The position numbers were made by a program, and so were the translations under genes. 64,000 bases of DNA from Xanthomonas chitinilytica. GTDB lineage: Bacteria; Pseudomonadota; Gammaproteobacteria; Xanthomonadales; Xanthomonadaceae. This document shows, piece after piece, positions 46,885 through 57,579 of this stretch; within the stretch, counting starts at the first letter, position 1; each line of letters begins with the position of its first letter. The stretch is from NCBI RefSeq assembly GCF_026107455.2, contig NZ_JAPCHY010000001.1:62001-126000 (forward strand), read 5' to 3'. The notes below the pieces were generated by a model. That model saw nothing but the letters and a program-made list of their open reading frames with translations. It made no database searches and had not been told where the DNA came from.

Positions 46885-47299
46885 CCCGGTACGCCGTACC
46901 GGCGGCCGTGCCAGCGCCGCAGGGGGCCCCGTCGCGAAGCGCGCGGCCGGCATTTCCTGCACCCGATGACGGTGCCGCGCCGTCTCTCCGCCCGGCCCTC
47001 GTCCGGGAACATTCCCGGTTCTTCATCCATCCGCGGGGGAACCATTCCGGGGCCTGCCCCGGAAAGCTCGCGACTGACGTCGCTCCTACAATGCTTCCCC
47101 CACTGTAGGAGCGACGTCAGTCGCGACAGCGGATACGTCCCGGAGCCGGCTGGCCCAGTCGCGCAGACGATTCCCGACCGCCGTCCAGCGACTTCCGGCT
47201 GAATCGCCAGGCAGGTCGCCGTGCGCCCCGCACCTCTCGCTGTCATGGAGCCGCAGGAGCGACGGCAGCAACACCGCACCCACCCGATTCGAAGATTCC
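46885..47299. other. Gene-free gap with REP pair
   Basis: 415 bp between rnt and the diguanylate cyclase gene, which converge. It contains a small hairpin CCGGTAC-GCC-GTACCGG at 46886-46902 directly after the rnt stop and a facing pair of family-B REPs at 47066-47127. No ORF is supported. Confidence 0.6.
47066..47127. repeat. Facing pair of GTAG REPs, family B
   Basis: A minus-strand copy at 47066-47089 and a plus-strand copy at 47105-47127 (GTAGGAGCGACGTCAGTCGCGAC), separated by 15 bp. Together they form a 60-bp cruciform-capable element of BIME type. Confidence 0.85.
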
Positions 47300-50272
47300 C
47301 TAGCCCAGGCAGGTCTGGTCGCGGCCTTCGCTCTTGGCCCGGTACAGCGCCCTGTCGGCGCGCTGGCACAGCAGCAGCGGCGTGCGGTCGCTGGCGTCGA
47401 GCTGCACCAGTCCGGCGCTGAACGTCACCCGCAGGCCCTCGATGCCGGCCCAGTTGCGCTGCGCGTGGAACAGGCTGCGCATCCGCGCGCACACCTGTTG
47501 CGCCTCCTCCAGCCGGGTGTCGTTGAGCAGCAGCGCGAACTCCTCGCCGCCCAGGCGCGCCGGCATGTCCGAATCGCGGCAACTGGCCGCCAGCAGCCGC
47601 GCCACCTCGCACAGCACCACATCGCCGATGCTGTGCGACCAGCTGTCGTTGACGTTCTTGAAGTGGTCGATGTCCAGCACCACCAGGCACAGCGGATGGC
47701 CGCTGCGCTGGGAACGGGCGAAATCGCGCGCCAGCACCTCGTCGAACGCGCGCCGGTTCGGCAGCCCGGTCAGCGGGTCCTCGTGCGCCTGCCGCTCGAA
47801 CGCCTCGGCCTGCTCGCGCAGGCGCTCGGCCAGTTCGGTCTTTTCCTGGTTGGCAGCCAGCAATCGCTCGGCCTGCAGTTGCAGGTCGGCGGTGCGTTCG
47901 GCCACCTGCTGCGCCAGACGGATGTTGCTGGTCTTGTAGCGGTGGATCAGGTAGCGGTACAGCGCCACCAGCGCCAGCAGCAGCAACACGCCCGCCACCG
48001 CCTGCACGCTGCGCCGCTGCCACGGCAGCGGTTCGACGGTGAAGCGCCATCGCGCCTCGCTGTCGCTCCAGCGCCCGCCCGGATGCGCGGCGGACACGTG
48101 CAGGGTGTAGTCCCCGGGCGGCAGGCCGATGAACTCGACGCTGCGTTGCTGGCCGCGCTCGATCCAGTCGTTGTCCAGCCCTTCCAGCCGGGTGCGGTAG
48201 CGGATCCGTTCGGACATCAGGTAGCTCAGCCCGACATAGCTGACCGCCAGCCGGCGCCCGCCCGGCAGCGAGGTGCGGCCGCTCGCCTGCCACTGCACCG
48301 GCGCGCCGTCCAGCTGCACGTTCTCGATCACCGCCGGCGGCGGCAGGCGCTCGCGGAAGCGTTGCAGCCGCAGCGGATCGACCATGCTCAGGCCGCCGGC
48401 GGTCGCCACCCAGAAGCTGCCGTCGCGGCGCAGGATCGCCGACGGCCCGGTGCTGCCGTTGGCCTGGGAATTGTTCATCCCGTCGATCTCGTTGTAGCGC
48501 TCGACCGCAATCCGCGGGCTGCGGCCGTCGGCCACCTCGTTGAGCGCGGCCATCTCGGTGCGCAGCACGCCGCGGTTGCTGCTGATCCAGACATTGCCGA
48601 TCCGGTCGGGCACCAGCTGGAACACGGTGTCCACCGGCATGCCCTGCTCCAGCCCCACCCGCGCCAGCTGCCCCTCCCGGTAGCGGTAGAGGCCGCGGTC
48701 GCTGCTGATCCACATCGCCTCGCCGACCTGCTGGAAACCGAAGACGCTGCGCCCGCCGCCCAGGCCATCCAGGTCCAGCCGCTGCACGTGGTCATCACGC
48801 AGCACCCGTACGCCTTCGATGGTGCCGATCCACAGGCCATCCTCGGCGCTGTGCAGCGCGGTGATCAGCCCCGACGGCATGCCCTCCACCGACGGCGTGC
48901 GCACGCCGTCGGCGCCTACCCGCACCACGCCGCGCTGGGTGCCGATCCACATGCCGTCGCCGGCGACGTCGGCGGCCATCGCCCGTACGTTGCCGCCCGG
49001 CAGGCCGTCGGCCTCGCCGTAGTGGCGGATGCGGTCGGCGCCGTCCACCTTGAACACGCCGTCGCCGAAGGTACCGGCCCACACGTTGCCGTCGCGGTCC
49101 TGCGCCAGGCTGAGCACCGACGGCGACTTGCCCACCCGGTTGTGCAGCGCGACCGGTGCGATGCGGCCATCGGCCTCCATCCGGTCCAGCCCGCTGGCAC
49201 TGCCCACCCACAGCCGGCCACGGCGGTCCTCCAGCACCGTGCGCACGTAGTCGCCGCTCAGCCCGTCCTGCACGGTGTAGCTGCTGAACAGGGTCTCACG
49301 CAGCCGGTACAGGCCGCCGTTGGCGCCGACCCAGATGCTGCCCTCGGCATCCTGGTGCAGGCTGACGATGCGCCCGCCCGGCAACGACAGGCCCGAGGGC
49401 AGGCGCTCGATGCCATGGCTGCCGATCCGCAGCAGCCCCTGGTTCTCGGTGCCCAGCCACAGGTCGCCGTGGCGGTCCTGCAGCATCGAGGTCAGGTGCA
49501 CCTGCCCCGGCACCCGGTGGCGGAGCACCGGCCGGTCGTCCTGCATCCGGTAGATGCTCTCGCCGGCCACGATCCACAGCACCCCGTCCGCGGCGCGGTA
49601 CGGCCACACCAGCCCGCGCGGGAGGCCATAGCTTTCCGGCACGCGCCGCAGCACGCCGTCGGTATCGCGGACCACCAGCCCGTCCAGGGTGCCCACCCAC
49701 ACCCGGTCCTGGGCATCAACCGCCATCTGCGTGAAGCTCATCGCCATCGGCACGTCGGCCGGCGGCGGGGTGTACTCGAAGCCGCCTTCCGGGGTGAAGC
49801 TGCCCAGGCCCTTGCCTTCGAACAGCAGCCAAAGCCGGCCGTGGCTGTCCATCTGCATGGCCTGGACCAGCACCTGCGGCGCCGGCGGCTGCCGCGGCCA
49901 TTGCTGCCACCCGCCCTCGGCCGAACGCCGCAGCACGTTGCCGCGCGAGTCGCTGATCCACAGCGCGCCCTGGCGGTCCACATGCAGCGCGCCGATGCCG
50001 TTGTCGAGCAGGCCCGGCCGGGAACTGCGGTCGTACACGGTGAAGTCCAGGCCGTTGTAGCGCACCAGCCCTTCCCAGGTGGCGAACCACAGGTGGCCCT
50101 CCGGGGTCTGCGCGATGTCGCGCAGCGAGTTGTGCGGCAGGCCATTGCGCGAGGTCCACATGTCGATGGCGTAGTCGCGCAGCGGCGGGGCGCCCTCCGC
50201 GGCCGCCTGCAGCGGCCACAGGCACAGCCACGCCAGCAGCAGGCGCATGGCCAGCATCGCGGTTACCGGCAT
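47300..50272 (-). CDS. Diguanylate cyclase with periplasmic propeller sensor
   Basis: A 990-residue membrane protein. After a signal peptide (MLAMRLLLAWLCLWPLQAAA) comes a long periplasmic region of two-component-regulator propeller repeats (such as TPEGHLWFATWEGLVRYN and DRHGDLWLGTENQGLLRI), then a Y_Y_Y domain (~residues 660-745). One membrane helix (VAGVLLLLALVALYRYLI), a coiled coil and a GGDEF domain follow. The active loop is GGEEF (908-912), and an I-site RxxD (RDSD, 899-902) sits at the correct spacing, so it should make c-di-GMP with product inhibition. I chose the ATG at 50272; 50257 and 50395 are alternatives. It lies downstream of the sensor kinase gene on the same strand. Confidence 0.92.
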   Translation of the reverse strand: MPVTAMLAMRLLLAWLCLWPLQAAAEGAPPLRDYAIDMWTSRNGLPHNSLRDIAQTPEGHLWFATWEGLVRYNGLDFTVYDRSSRPGLLDNGIGALHVDRQGALWISDSRGNVLRRSAEGGWQQWPRQPPAPQVLVQAMQMDSHGRLWLLFEGKGLGSFTPEGGFEYTPPPADVPMAMSFTQMAVDAQDRVWVGTLDGLVVRDTDGVLRRVPESYGLPRGLVWPYRAADGVLWIVAGESIYRMQDDRPVLRHRVPGQVHLTSMLQDRHGDLWLGTENQGLLRIGSHGIERLPSGLSLPGGRIVSLHQDAEGSIWVGANGGLYRLRETLFSSYTVQDGLSGDYVRTVLEDRRGRLWVGSASGLDRMEADGRIAPVALHNRVGKSPSVLSLAQDRDGNVWAGTFGDGVFKVDGADRIRHYGEADGLPGGNVRAMAADVAGDGMWIGTQRGVVRVGADGVRTPSVEGMPSGLITALHSAEDGLWIGTIEGVRVLRDDHVQRLDLDGLGGGRSVFGFQQVGEAMWISSDRGLYRYREGQLARVGLEQGMPVDTVFQLVPDRIGNVWISSNRGVLRTEMAALNEVADGRSPRIAVERYNEIDGMNNSQANGSTGPSAILRRDGSFWVATAGGLSMVDPLRLQRFRERLPPPAVIENVQLDGAPVQWQASGRTSLPGGRRLAVSYVGLSYLMSERIRYRTRLEGLDNDWIERGQQRSVEFIGLPPGDYTLHVSAAHPGGRWSDSEARWRFTVEPLPWQRRSVQAVAGVLLLLALVALYRYLIHRYKTSNIRLAQQVAERTADLQLQAERLLAANQEKTELAERLREQAEAFERQAHEDPLTGLPNRRAFDEVLARDFARSQRSGHPLCLVVLDIDHFKNVNDSWSHSIGDVVLCEVARLLAASCRDSDMPARLGGEEFALLLNDTRLEEAQQVCARMRSLFHAQRNWAGIEGLRVTFSAGLVQLDASDRTPLLLCQRADRALYRAKSEGRDQTCLG

Positions 50273-50442
50273 CGAACGCCCGCGCCGCGGCGCCGTATCC
50301 GGGCAGGCCACCGGCGGCCTCCGGCAGGCGGAGGCCGACTTCGGCCCCGGCAGGCGATCTCCGTCGGTGGAAGCGGGCAACAGGTCCGTTGTCATGGGCG
50401 GCGGATCGGCGGGATGCGGCAATGGTAAGGCGCAATCGCCCC

Positions 50443-51846
50443 TCAGCGCTGGCCGCCGCCCCATTGCGGATGCTCCCAGCTCACCACCGCTTCCAGCCCG
50501 CCGTCGGGATGGTTGCGCAGGCTCAGGCTGGCGCCGTCCTTTTCCGCCAGCGCGCGGGCGATGGTCAGCCCCAAGCCGGCCCCGCCGGTCTCGCGCGAGC
50601 GCGAGGTCTCCAGCCGCAGGAACGGGTCGAACACCGCCTCCAGTTCGTCCTCGGCCAGCCCCGGGCCGCTGTCGCGCACCCTGACCGTCACGCCGCCGTC
50701 CTGCGCCTCGGCCGACACCCGCGCCGAGTGGCCGTACTTGAGCGCGTTGTCCACCAGGTTGGAGAACAGCCGGTGCATCGCCAGCGGCCGCAGCATCAGC
50801 ACCGCGCCGCAGCCCTGCTCGAAGCGCGCCTCGGCGCCGGCCTCGACCGCGTCCTCGACCACGCTCTCCAGCAGCGAATCCAGGTCCAGCGCCGCACGCT
50901 GCTCGGCGCTTTCGGCGCTGCGCGCCAGCTCCAGGCCTTCGCGGATCAGCGCCTGCATCGCCGCCAGGTCGCCGATCAGGCGCTCGCGCAGCGCCTCGTC
51001 GGGCACGTTCTCCAGCCGCAGCCGCAGCCGCGTCACCGGCGTCTGCAGGTCGTGGGTGATCGCCGCCAGCATCTGCGTGCGCTCGCCCAGGTGCCGCTGC
51101 AGGCGCTTCTGCATCGCGTTGAAGGCCTCGGCGGCACGGCGCACCTCCAGCGGGCCGGTAACCGGCAGCGGTGCGCGCTGCAGGTCCTGGCCCAGCTCGG
51201 CGGCGGCCGCGGCCAGCCGCTGCAGCGGCGCGCTGGCGATGCGCGCCACCACGTAGGCCAGCACCGCGATCGCCAGCGCCAGCAGCGACAGGAACAGCGG
51301 GTCGAACGCCTGCGCGCTGTCGCGCGCCACCGCCGGCGACTCGAACGCCAGCTGCAACGGCGTACCGTCGCTCAGTTGCAGGCTGACCAGCCGGCAGCGC
51401 GGCGGGATGAAGGAGCGGTCGTGTTCGTGGACGCGGCGGCGCGCATCCGTCCCACTCGGCCGCGGCACGAAATCCGGCAGCTTCGGCAGGCACGAACGGT
51501 AGCTGGTGGCATGCACCTGCGCGCCGGCCACCGGTCCGGAGCGCTGCGCCAGCAATGCGGCCAGGGCGGTATCGGCCTCGCCCACCCGCGGCTGCGCCGG
51601 CGCCAGCCGCACGTTCGGGCCACCGACCCTCAACAGCCGCTCGCGCAGTTCGGGGTTGTCGTCCAGCAGGTTCACGTAGCCCTGCAGGCGGTCGGCGCTG
51701 CGCACCAGGTTCTGCCGCTCGAACTCCTGCTGGCGCTTGGCGTTGGCCACCAGCGTCGCGCCCACCGCGGCCACGCTCATGCCCAGCAGCAGGATCACGA
51801 ACAGGCGCCCGGCCATCGACGCCAGGAACAGCCGCAGCCGGGTCAT
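50443..51846 (-). CDS. Sensor histidine kinase of an OmpR-type two-component system
   Basis: A 467-residue inner-membrane kinase. TM1 (LFVILLLGMSVAAVGATLVA) and TM2 (PLFLSLLALAIAVLAYVVAR) enclose a ~150-residue periplasmic sensor with two cysteines. HAMP and the H-box AAITHDLQTPVTRLRLR (H265) follow. The ATPase domain has the N-box LVDNALKYG and the G-boxes DSGPGLAE and GGAGLGLTIARALAEK. Its ATG overlaps the upstream regulator as ATGA. The pair is divergent from a MacAB-type exporter, which is the likely target. The signal is unknown. Confidence 0.92.
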   Translation of the reverse strand: MTRLRLFLASMAGRLFVILLLGMSVAAVGATLVANAKRQQEFERQNLVRSADRLQGYVNLLDDNPELRERLLRVGGPNVRLAPAQPRVGEADTALAALLAQRSGPVAGAQVHATSYRSCLPKLPDFVPRPSGTDARRRVHEHDRSFIPPRCRLVSLQLSDGTPLQLAFESPAVARDSAQAFDPLFLSLLALAIAVLAYVVARIASAPLQRLAAAAAELGQDLQRAPLPVTGPLEVRRAAEAFNAMQKRLQRHLGERTQMLAAITHDLQTPVTRLRLRLENVPDEALRERLIGDLAAMQALIREGLELARSAESAEQRAALDLDSLLESVVEDAVEAGAEARFEQGCGAVLMLRPLAMHRLFSNLVDNALKYGHSARVSAEAQDGGVTVRVRDSGPGLAEDELEAVFDPFLRLETSRSRETGGAGLGLTIARALAEKDGASLSLRNHPDGGLEAVVSWEHPQWGGGQR

Positions 51847-52562
51847 TCCAGCGCCACCGCGCTGGCGAACACGTAGCCTTCGTTGCGCACGGTCTTGATC
51901 AGGCCGCCGGCCTCGCCCAGCTTCTGCCGCAGGCGGCTGACCTGCAGGTCGATCGCGCGGTCCTGCGCCTCGTAGTTGCGGCCGCTGCTCAGCGACACCA
52001 GCTGTTCGCGCGAGAGCACCTTGTTGGCATGCGCCGCGAATACCCGCAGCAGCCGGAACTCGGCCCCGGACAACACCACCACGCGCCCGTCCGGATCGAC
52101 CAGGTGGCGGTGCTCCAGGTCGAAGGTCCAGCCCGAGAAGCGCGCGCGGCGCATCGCCAGCGGCTCCAGGTTGGCCGGCAGCGCCTCGGTCCGGCGCAGC
52201 ACGTTGCGGATGCGCGCCAGCAGTTCGCGCGGCTCGAACGGCTTGGCCAGGTAGTCGTCGGCGCCCATCTCCAGCCCCAGCACGCGGTCGATCGGTTCGC
52301 TGCGCGCGGTGAGCATGATCACCGGCGTGGCCGAACGCGCGCGCAGGTCGCGGCACAGGGTCAGGCCGTCCTCGCGCGGCAGGTTGAGGTCGAGCACGAT
52401 CAGGTCGATGTGCTCGCGCTCCAGCACCCGGCGCATTTCGCTGCCGTCGCCGGCGGTGCTGACCTGGTAGCCGGCGCGCCCCAGCTGCTCGGCCAGCAGC
52501 GTGCGGATGTCGATGTCGTCGTCGACCACCAACAGGCGGTGCATGGTCTGGATTTCCGTCAT
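51843..52562 (-). CDS. OmpR-family response regulator
   Basis: A 239-residue regulator. The receiver domain has the acidic pocket VVDDDID, the phospho-acceptor D58 in IVLDLNLPREDG, T in MLTARSE and K in LAKPFEPREL. The winged-helix DNA-binding domain follows, with RNYEAQDRAIDLQVSRLRQKLGE and the C-terminal VRNEGYVFA. I chose the ATG at 52562; in-frame ATGs at 52577 and 52544 are possible. CGACACA direct repeats in the divergent promoter region are candidate binding sites. Confidence 0.93.
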   Translation of the reverse strand: MTEIQTMHRLLVVDDDIDIRTLLAEQLGRAGYQVSTAGDGSEMRRVLEREHIDLIVLDLNLPREDGLTLCRDLRARSATPVIMLTARSEPIDRVLGLEMGADDYLAKPFEPRELLARIRNVLRRTEALPANLEPLAMRRARFSGWTFDLEHRHLVDPDGRVVVLSGAEFRLLRVFAAHANKVLSREQLVSLSSGRNYEAQDRAIDLQVSRLRQKLGEAGGLIKTVRNEGYVFASAVALE

Positions 52563-52634
52563 GGCTGAATGATCCATCGTATCCGATCGCCCTGCGCGCC
52601 CCCTCCTGCGTCGCAAGGTATCGACCACCGCCAC

Positions 52635-52682
52635 CGACACATTGCGACACAATCGGCCAGTCGTCCGATACAGGCCGACACA
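52635..52682. promoter_or_regulatory. CGACACA direct repeats in the regulator/exporter divergent promoter
   Basis: CGACACATT (52635-52643) and CGACACAAT (52645-52653) repeat with a 10-bp step, and a third CGACACA lies at 52676-52682. Tandem sites one helical turn apart suit an OmpR-type dimer. They lie between the two divergent transcription units. Confidence 0.4.
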
Positions 52683-52776
52683 CGCCGTGCATTGAGCCGT
52701 GCGCGGCAACTGCCCACACTGAACGCATCGCCGCCGTCGCGGCCAGCCATGAGTCGACCCCAACGTGAAGCTCCCA

Positions 52777-54129
52777 ATGCCCAGGACCCGGCGCGGCCGC
52801 ATCCTCCTCGCCGCCGCCATCGTGCTGCTGATCGCCGGTATCGCGGCGTGGACGCTGCGCAAGCCCGCCGCTCCGCCCCTGGCGACCTCGCCGGTGACGC
52901 GCGGCGACCTGGAGCAGACCGTCGATGCCACCGGCGTGATCGATGCCTACAAGCTGGTCAGCGTCGGTGCGCAGGCCTCGGGCCAGATCAAGTCGTTGAG
53001 GGTGCAACTGGGCGACGTGGTCAAGGAGGGCGACCTGATCGCCGAGATCGACTCCACCACCCAGCAGAACAGCCTGCAGAACGCAGAGGCGGCGCTGGAG
53101 AACATCCGCGCCCAGCGCGCGGTGCAGCAGGCCACGCTGCGCGAGGCCGAGCTGGCGTTCCAGCGGCAGAAGCAGATGCTGGCCGAAGAAGCCACCTCGC
53201 GCGCGGAGTACGAGGGCGCCGAAGCCAAGCTGGCCACCTCGCAGGCGCAGGTGCGCGCGCTCGACGCACAGATCAAGCAGCGCGAGACCGAGCTGGGCAC
53301 CGCCCGCGCCAACCTGGGCTACACCCGCATCACCGCGCCGATCGACGGCACCGTGGTCGCGGTGGTGGCCGAGGAAGGCCGCACCGTCAACGCCAACCAG
53401 TCGGCGCCGACCATCGTCAAGCTGGCGCGGCTGGACCTGGTCACCGTCAACGCCGAGATCTCCGAAGCCGACGTGGTCAAGGTCAAGCCCGGCATGCCGG
53501 TGTACTTCACCATCCTCGGCCAGCCCGACCGCAAGTACCACGCCACCCTGCGCACGGTGAACCCGGCGCCGTCCTCCATCGCCAGCGAGAGCACCACCAG
53601 CACTTCCTCGTCCAGCTCCAGCACCGCGGTCTACTACAACGCCCTGTTCGACGTGGAGAATCCCGACGGCACCCTGCGCATCGACATGACCGCGCAGGTC
53701 TCGGTACTGCTGTCGCAGGCCAAGGACGCGCTGCTGATCCCGGCCGTGGCGCTGGGTGCGAAGATCCCCGCCCGCGGCGAACGCCCCGCCGGCCAGAGCC
53801 GTGGCGCAGGTGCCGGACAGGCCGGCGGCGACGGCAGCCGCCCGGCCCGCACGCGCCCGGCCAGCGACGACGGCGCCTCCACCGCTGCGGCCACCGCCGA
53901 GGAAAGCGGCGACTGGTACATGGTGCGGGTGGTCGGCAAGGACGGACAGCCGGAACCGCGCCGGATCCGGACCGGCCTCAACAACGGCAGCAGCGTCGAA
54001 GTGCTCGAGGGCCTGGCCGAAAGCGACCGGGTCGTGGTCGGCGAGGTGACCGCCGCCGAGCGCGCCGCCGCGGCCGCGCGCGGCAACCGCAGCCCGATGG
54101 CGCCGATGATGGGCGGGCCGCGTCGATGA
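52777..54129 (+). CDS. macA: MacA-like periplasmic adaptor of a tripartite ABC exporter
   Basis: A 450-residue membrane-fusion protein. An N-terminal anchor ([20 protein letters not shown]) is followed by the biotinyl-lipoyl half ([22 protein letters not shown]), a long helical hairpin (residues ~100-170), the second lipoyl half ([10 protein letters not shown]) and a beta-barrel. A Ser/Thr-rich segment ([10 protein letters not shown]) and a Gly/Ala/Arg-rich insertion (~340-375) are low-complexity features not typical of E. coli MacA. I took the ATG at 52777; a GTG at 52765 would add four residues. It overlaps macB as ATGA. Confidence 0.9.
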   Translation: MPRTRRGRILLAAAIVLLIAGIAAWTLRKPAAPPLATSPVTRGDLEQTVDATGVIDAYKLVSVGAQASGQIKSLRVQLGDVVKEGDLIAEIDSTTQQNSLQNAEAALENIRAQRAVQQATLREAELAFQRQKQMLAEEATSRAEYEGAEAKLATSQAQVRALDAQIKQRETELGTARANLGYTRITAPIDGTVVAVVAEEGRTVNANQSAPTIVKLARLDLVTVNAEISEADVVKVKPGMPVYFTILGQPDRKYHATLRTVNPAPSSIASESTTSTSSSSSSTAVYYNALFDVENPDGTLRIDMTAQVSVLLSQAKDALLIPAVALGAKIPARGERPAGQSRGAGAGQAGGDGSRPARTRPASDDGASTAAATAEESGDWYMVRVVGKDGQPEPRRIRTGLNNGSSVEVLEGLAESDRVVVGEVTAAERAAAAARGNRSPMAPMMGGPRR

Positions 54130-56078
54130 GCATCCCCCTGCTGCGGGTACGCGACCTGCGTCGCGAGTTCCCCGCCGGCGAGGAGACCATCGCCGTGCTC
54201 AAGGACATCAACCTGGACATCGCCGCCGGCGAGATGGTCGCCATCGTCGGCCAGTCCGGTTCGGGCAAGTCGACGCTGATGAACATCCTCGGCTGCCTGG
54301 ACCGGCCCACCACCGGCAGCTACCAGGTGGCCGGCCGCGAGACCGGGAAGATGGAACCGGACGAGCTGGCCGAGCTGCGGCGCGAGCACTTCGGCTTCAT
54401 CTTCCAGCGCTACCACCTGCTCGGCGACCTGGACGCGCGCGGCAACGTCGAGGTGCCGGCGATCTACGCCGGCGTGCCCGGCGACAAGCGCAACGCCCGC
54501 GCCGAACACCTGCTCGAGCGGCTGGGACTGTCCGACCGCATGGGCCACAAGCCCGGGCAGCTGTCCGGCGGCCAGCAGCAGCGCGTGTCCATCGCCCGCG
54601 CGCTGATGAACGGCGGCGAGGTGATCCTGGCCGACGAGCCCACCGGCGCGCTGGACACCCACTCCGGCGAGGAAGTGATGAAGATCCTCGGCGAGCTGCA
54701 TGCCGAGGGCCACACCATCATCATCGTCACCCACGACATGCAGGTGGCCGAGCACGCCCAGCGCATCATCGAGATCCGCGACGGCGAGATCATCGCCGAC
54801 CGCCGCAACGAAGCCGCGCCCAGCCATCGCGGCGAACGCCGGGCGGCGCCGCTCAAGCCCGGCGGCAACGCCTTCCAGGCCGCGCGCGACCGCTTCTTCG
54901 AATCGTTCCGGATGGCCCTGCTGGCGATGAACGCGCACCGCCTGCGCACCTTCCTGACCATGCTCGGCATCATCATCGGCATCGCCTCGGTGGTGTCGGT
55001 GGTGGCGATGGGCAACGGTTCGCAGCAGCAGATCCTGCAGAACATCAGCGCGCTGGGCACCAACACCATCGACGTCTACCCCGGCCGCGGCTTCGGCGAC
55101 ATGCGCTCGGGCCGGGTGCAGACGCTCAAGGCCAGCGACGCCGAGGCGCTGGCGCAGCAGAGCTACGTCGACAGCGCCACCCCCAACGTCTCCACCTCGG
55201 TGACCGCGCGGGTCGGCAACAAGGCCGCCAGCGCCCAGGTCAGCGGCGTCGGCGAGCAGTACTTCCGGGTCAAGGGCGTGTCGCTGGTGTCCGGGCGCTT
55301 CTTCGAGGCCGACGAGGTCAAGTCGCTGGCCCAGGTGGCGCTGATCGACGAGAACACCCGCACCCAGCTGTTCGGCCGCGACGACCCGCTGGGCCAGGTG
55401 GTGCTGCTGGGCAACGTGCCGGTGCGCGTGGTCGGCGTGGCCAAGCGCCAGACCATGGGCATGGGCAGCAGCACCAACCTGACCGTGTGGGCGCCGCACA
55501 CCACGGTGATGTCGCGCATGCTCGGGCAGAGCCACATCTCCGGCATCACCGTGCGGGTCAAGGACGACACGCCGATGGCCGCGGCGCAGTCGGCGATCAC
55601 CCGGCTGCTGCTGATGCGCCACGGCACCGAGGACTTCTTCCTCAACAACACCGCCGAGATCCGCGAGACCATCGAGTCGACCACCAAGACCATGACCCTG
55701 CTGATCGGCGCCATCGCCGCCATCGCGCTGGTGGTGGGCGGCATCGGGGTGATGAACATCATGCTGGTGTCGGTGACCGAGCGTACCCGCGAGATCGGCG
55801 TGCGCATGGCCGTGGGCGCGCGCCAGAGCGACATCCGCCAGCAGTTCCTGATCGAGGCGGTGCTGGTGTGCCTGCTCGGCGGCATCCTCGGCATCCTGCT
55901 CGCGCTGGCCGTGGGCTGGGCGTTCAAGACCTTCGGCGGCAGCTTCACCCTGCTGTTCTCCACCGCGTCCATCGTGGCCGCATTTGCCTGTTCAACCCTG
56001 ATCGGCGTCGCGTTCGGCTTCCTGCCGGCGCGCAACGCCGCGCAACTCGATCCCGTGGAGGCGCTGGCGCGCGAATGA
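54126..56078 (+). CDS. macB: MacB-like ABC transporter (ATPase plus FtsX-type permease)
   Basis: A 650-residue protein with an N-terminal ATPase: Walker [15 protein letters not shown], signature [15 protein letters not shown], Walker [13 protein letters not shown], His in IVTHDMQV. After residue ~245 come TM1 ([21 protein letters not shown]), a ~200-residue periplasmic MacB_PCD domain and three C-terminal helices of the FtsX family ([40 protein letters not shown]). It works as a mechanotransmission pump that expels drugs, peptides or siderophores through a TolC-type channel. It overlaps the genes on both sides by 4 bp. Confidence 0.95.
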   Translation: MSIPLLRVRDLRREFPAGEETIAVLKDINLDIAAGEMVAIVGQSGSGKSTLMNILGCLDRPTTGSYQVAGRETGKMEPDELAELRREHFGFIFQRYHLLGDLDARGNVEVPAIYAGVPGDKRNARAEHLLERLGLSDRMGHKPGQLSGGQQQRVSIARALMNGGEVILADEPTGALDTHSGEEVMKILGELHAEGHTIIIVTHDMQVAEHAQRIIEIRDGEIIADRRNEAAPSHRGERRAAPLKPGGNAFQAARDRFFESFRMALLAMNAHRLRTFLTMLGIIIGIASVVSVVAMGNGSQQQILQNISALGTNTIDVYPGRGFGDMRSGRVQTLKASDAEALAQQSYVDSATPNVSTSVTARVGNKAASAQVSGVGEQYFRVKGVSLVSGRFFEADEVKSLAQVALIDENTRTQLFGRDDPLGQVVLLGNVPVRVVGVAKRQTMGMGSSTNLTVWAPHTTVMSRMLGQSHISGITVRVKDDTPMAAAQSAITRLLLMRHGTEDFFLNNTAEIRETIESTTKTMTLLIGAIAAIALVVGGIGVMNIMLVSVTERTREIGVRMAVGARQSDIRQQFLIEAVLVCLLGGILGILLALAVGWAFKTFGGSFTLLFSTASIVAAFACSTLIGVAFGFLPARNAAQLDPVEALARE

Positions 56079-57499
56079 AGAAGATCCCGAGCAATTTGCG
56101 TCCCCTGCTGCTGTCCTGCGCGCTGGCCGCCGTGGTGGCCGGCTGCGCCACCCCCGGCGCCTCGCCGGTGGCCGACCTGCGCGTCCCGGCCCAGTACGGG
56201 CGCGGCGACGCCGTGGCCAACGCCCCGGTGGAACGCATCGACACCGAAGTCACCGCCCCGGCCGGCGACGTGCTCGCCGACAGCTGGTGGCGCGGCTTCG
56301 GCGACGCCCGCCTGGATGCGCTGGTCGAGCGCACGCTGGAGGTCAACACTGACCTGGCCGCCGCCGGCCTGCGCCTGCAGCGCGCCCGCGCGCAGGCCGG
56401 GCTGGCCTCGGCCGAACTGTGGCCGCAGGCCTCCGGCTCGGTCGGCGCCAGCGGCAGCCGCGCCATCGACAGCAGCGACGACTGGTCGCGCAACCACAGC
56501 GCCAGCGTCTCGCTGGGCTGGGAAATCGACCTGTGGGGCAAGCTGCGCACCCAGCGCGACATCGCCCGCTGGGAGGCCGATGCCACCGCGCAGGACCTGC
56601 AGAACACCCAGCTGCTGCTGATCGGCCAGGCCTGCGAGCTGTACTGGCAGCTGGGCTACCTCAACCTGTCCATCGCCACCGGCGAGGCCAACCTCGAACG
56701 CCTGCAGCGCACCGCCACGCTGGTGCAGGCACAGTTCGACGCCGGCGCGGTGTCGCGGCTGGAAGTGCGCCAGGCGCAGCAGAACATCGAAAGCCAGCGC
56801 GCCGCCCAGGCCCAGCTCGAACAGCAGCGGGTGGAAGCGCGCAACGCCCTGACCGTGCTGCTCGATGGCCAGCCCTGGCCGGCCGACGGGGAACCGCAGG
56901 GGCTGGACGGCTTCGTGCATCCGGCGGTGAGCGAGGGCCTGCCGGCCGAACTGCTGGCGCGCCGCCCCGACCTGCGCGCGGCCGAACTGCGGCTGCGGCA
57001 GTCGCTGGCCAACATCAAGGTCACCGCCACCAGCTACTACCCCAGCCTGAGCCTGACCGGTTCGGTGGGCAGCTCCAGTCCGTCGCTGGGCGACGTGCTG
57101 CGCAACCCGGTGGCCAGCCTCGGCGCCGGCCTGAGCCTGCCGTTCCTGCGCTTCCGGCAGATGCAGCTGAACATCGACTCGGCCGACCTGTCCTACCAGA
57201 TCGCCGCCAACGAGTTCCGCAAGACGCTCTACACCGCGCTGGCCGAGGTGGACAACGCGCTGTCCGCGCGCCAGCGCCTGGCCGAACAGGTGGAGGCCGC
57301 CGAGCGTTCGCACGCCGAGGCGGTGGAGATCGAGCGCCTGTACGAAGTGCGCTACCGCGCCGGCGCCACCGACCTGCGCAACTGGCTGGACGCGCAGCAG
57401 ACCCGGCGCAACGCCGAGCTGTCGCTGGCCCAGGCCCGGCGCAGCCAGCTGGGCAACGACGTCACCCTGGTCAAGGCGCTGGGCGGCGGGGCCGGCTGA
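56075..57499 (+). CDS. NodT-family outer-membrane efflux channel lipoprotein
   Basis: A 474-residue TolC-type outer-membrane factor. The signal peptide ends in a lipobox (LAAVVAGC), so it is palmitoylated. Two OEP repeats follow, each with long helices and two barrel strands. NodT signatures include [35 protein letters not shown] and [22 protein letters not shown]. It completes the MacA–MacB–OMF exporter; having a dedicated channel encoded in the operon is common in Xanthomonadaceae, unlike E. coli, which uses TolC. The stop is followed by three GTAG REPs. Confidence 0.94.
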   Translation: MKKIPSNLRPLLLSCALAAVVAGCATPGASPVADLRVPAQYGRGDAVANAPVERIDTEVTAPAGDVLADSWWRGFGDARLDALVERTLEVNTDLAAAGLRLQRARAQAGLASAELWPQASGSVGASGSRAIDSSDDWSRNHSASVSLGWEIDLWGKLRTQRDIARWEADATAQDLQNTQLLLIGQACELYWQLGYLNLSIATGEANLERLQRTATLVQAQFDAGAVSRLEVRQAQQNIESQRAAQAQLEQQRVEARNALTVLLDGQPWPADGEPQGLDGFVHPAVSEGLPAELLARRPDLRAAELRLRQSLANIKVTATSYYPSLSLTGSVGSSSPSLGDVLRNPVASLGAGLSLPFLRFRQMQLNIDSADLSYQIAANEFRKTLYTALAEVDNALSARQRLAEQVEAAERSHAEAVEIERLYEVRYRAGATDLRNWLDAQQTRRNAELSLAQARRSQLGNDVTLVKALGGGAG

Positions 57500-57579
57500 G
57501 CCGGACTTGTGGCGACAGAAGGCGCTTCACCCATCCGCGGAAGCGCCCTTCCGGATCGATCGTCGCCCCTTTGGCGAGG

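Noticed and set aside
47465..50428. A 987-codon plus-strand frame opposite the propeller–GGDEF gene
   Set aside because: It is rich in His, Gln, Arg and Pro with no domain, and is a mirror of the real gene, which has clear repeats and GGEEF.
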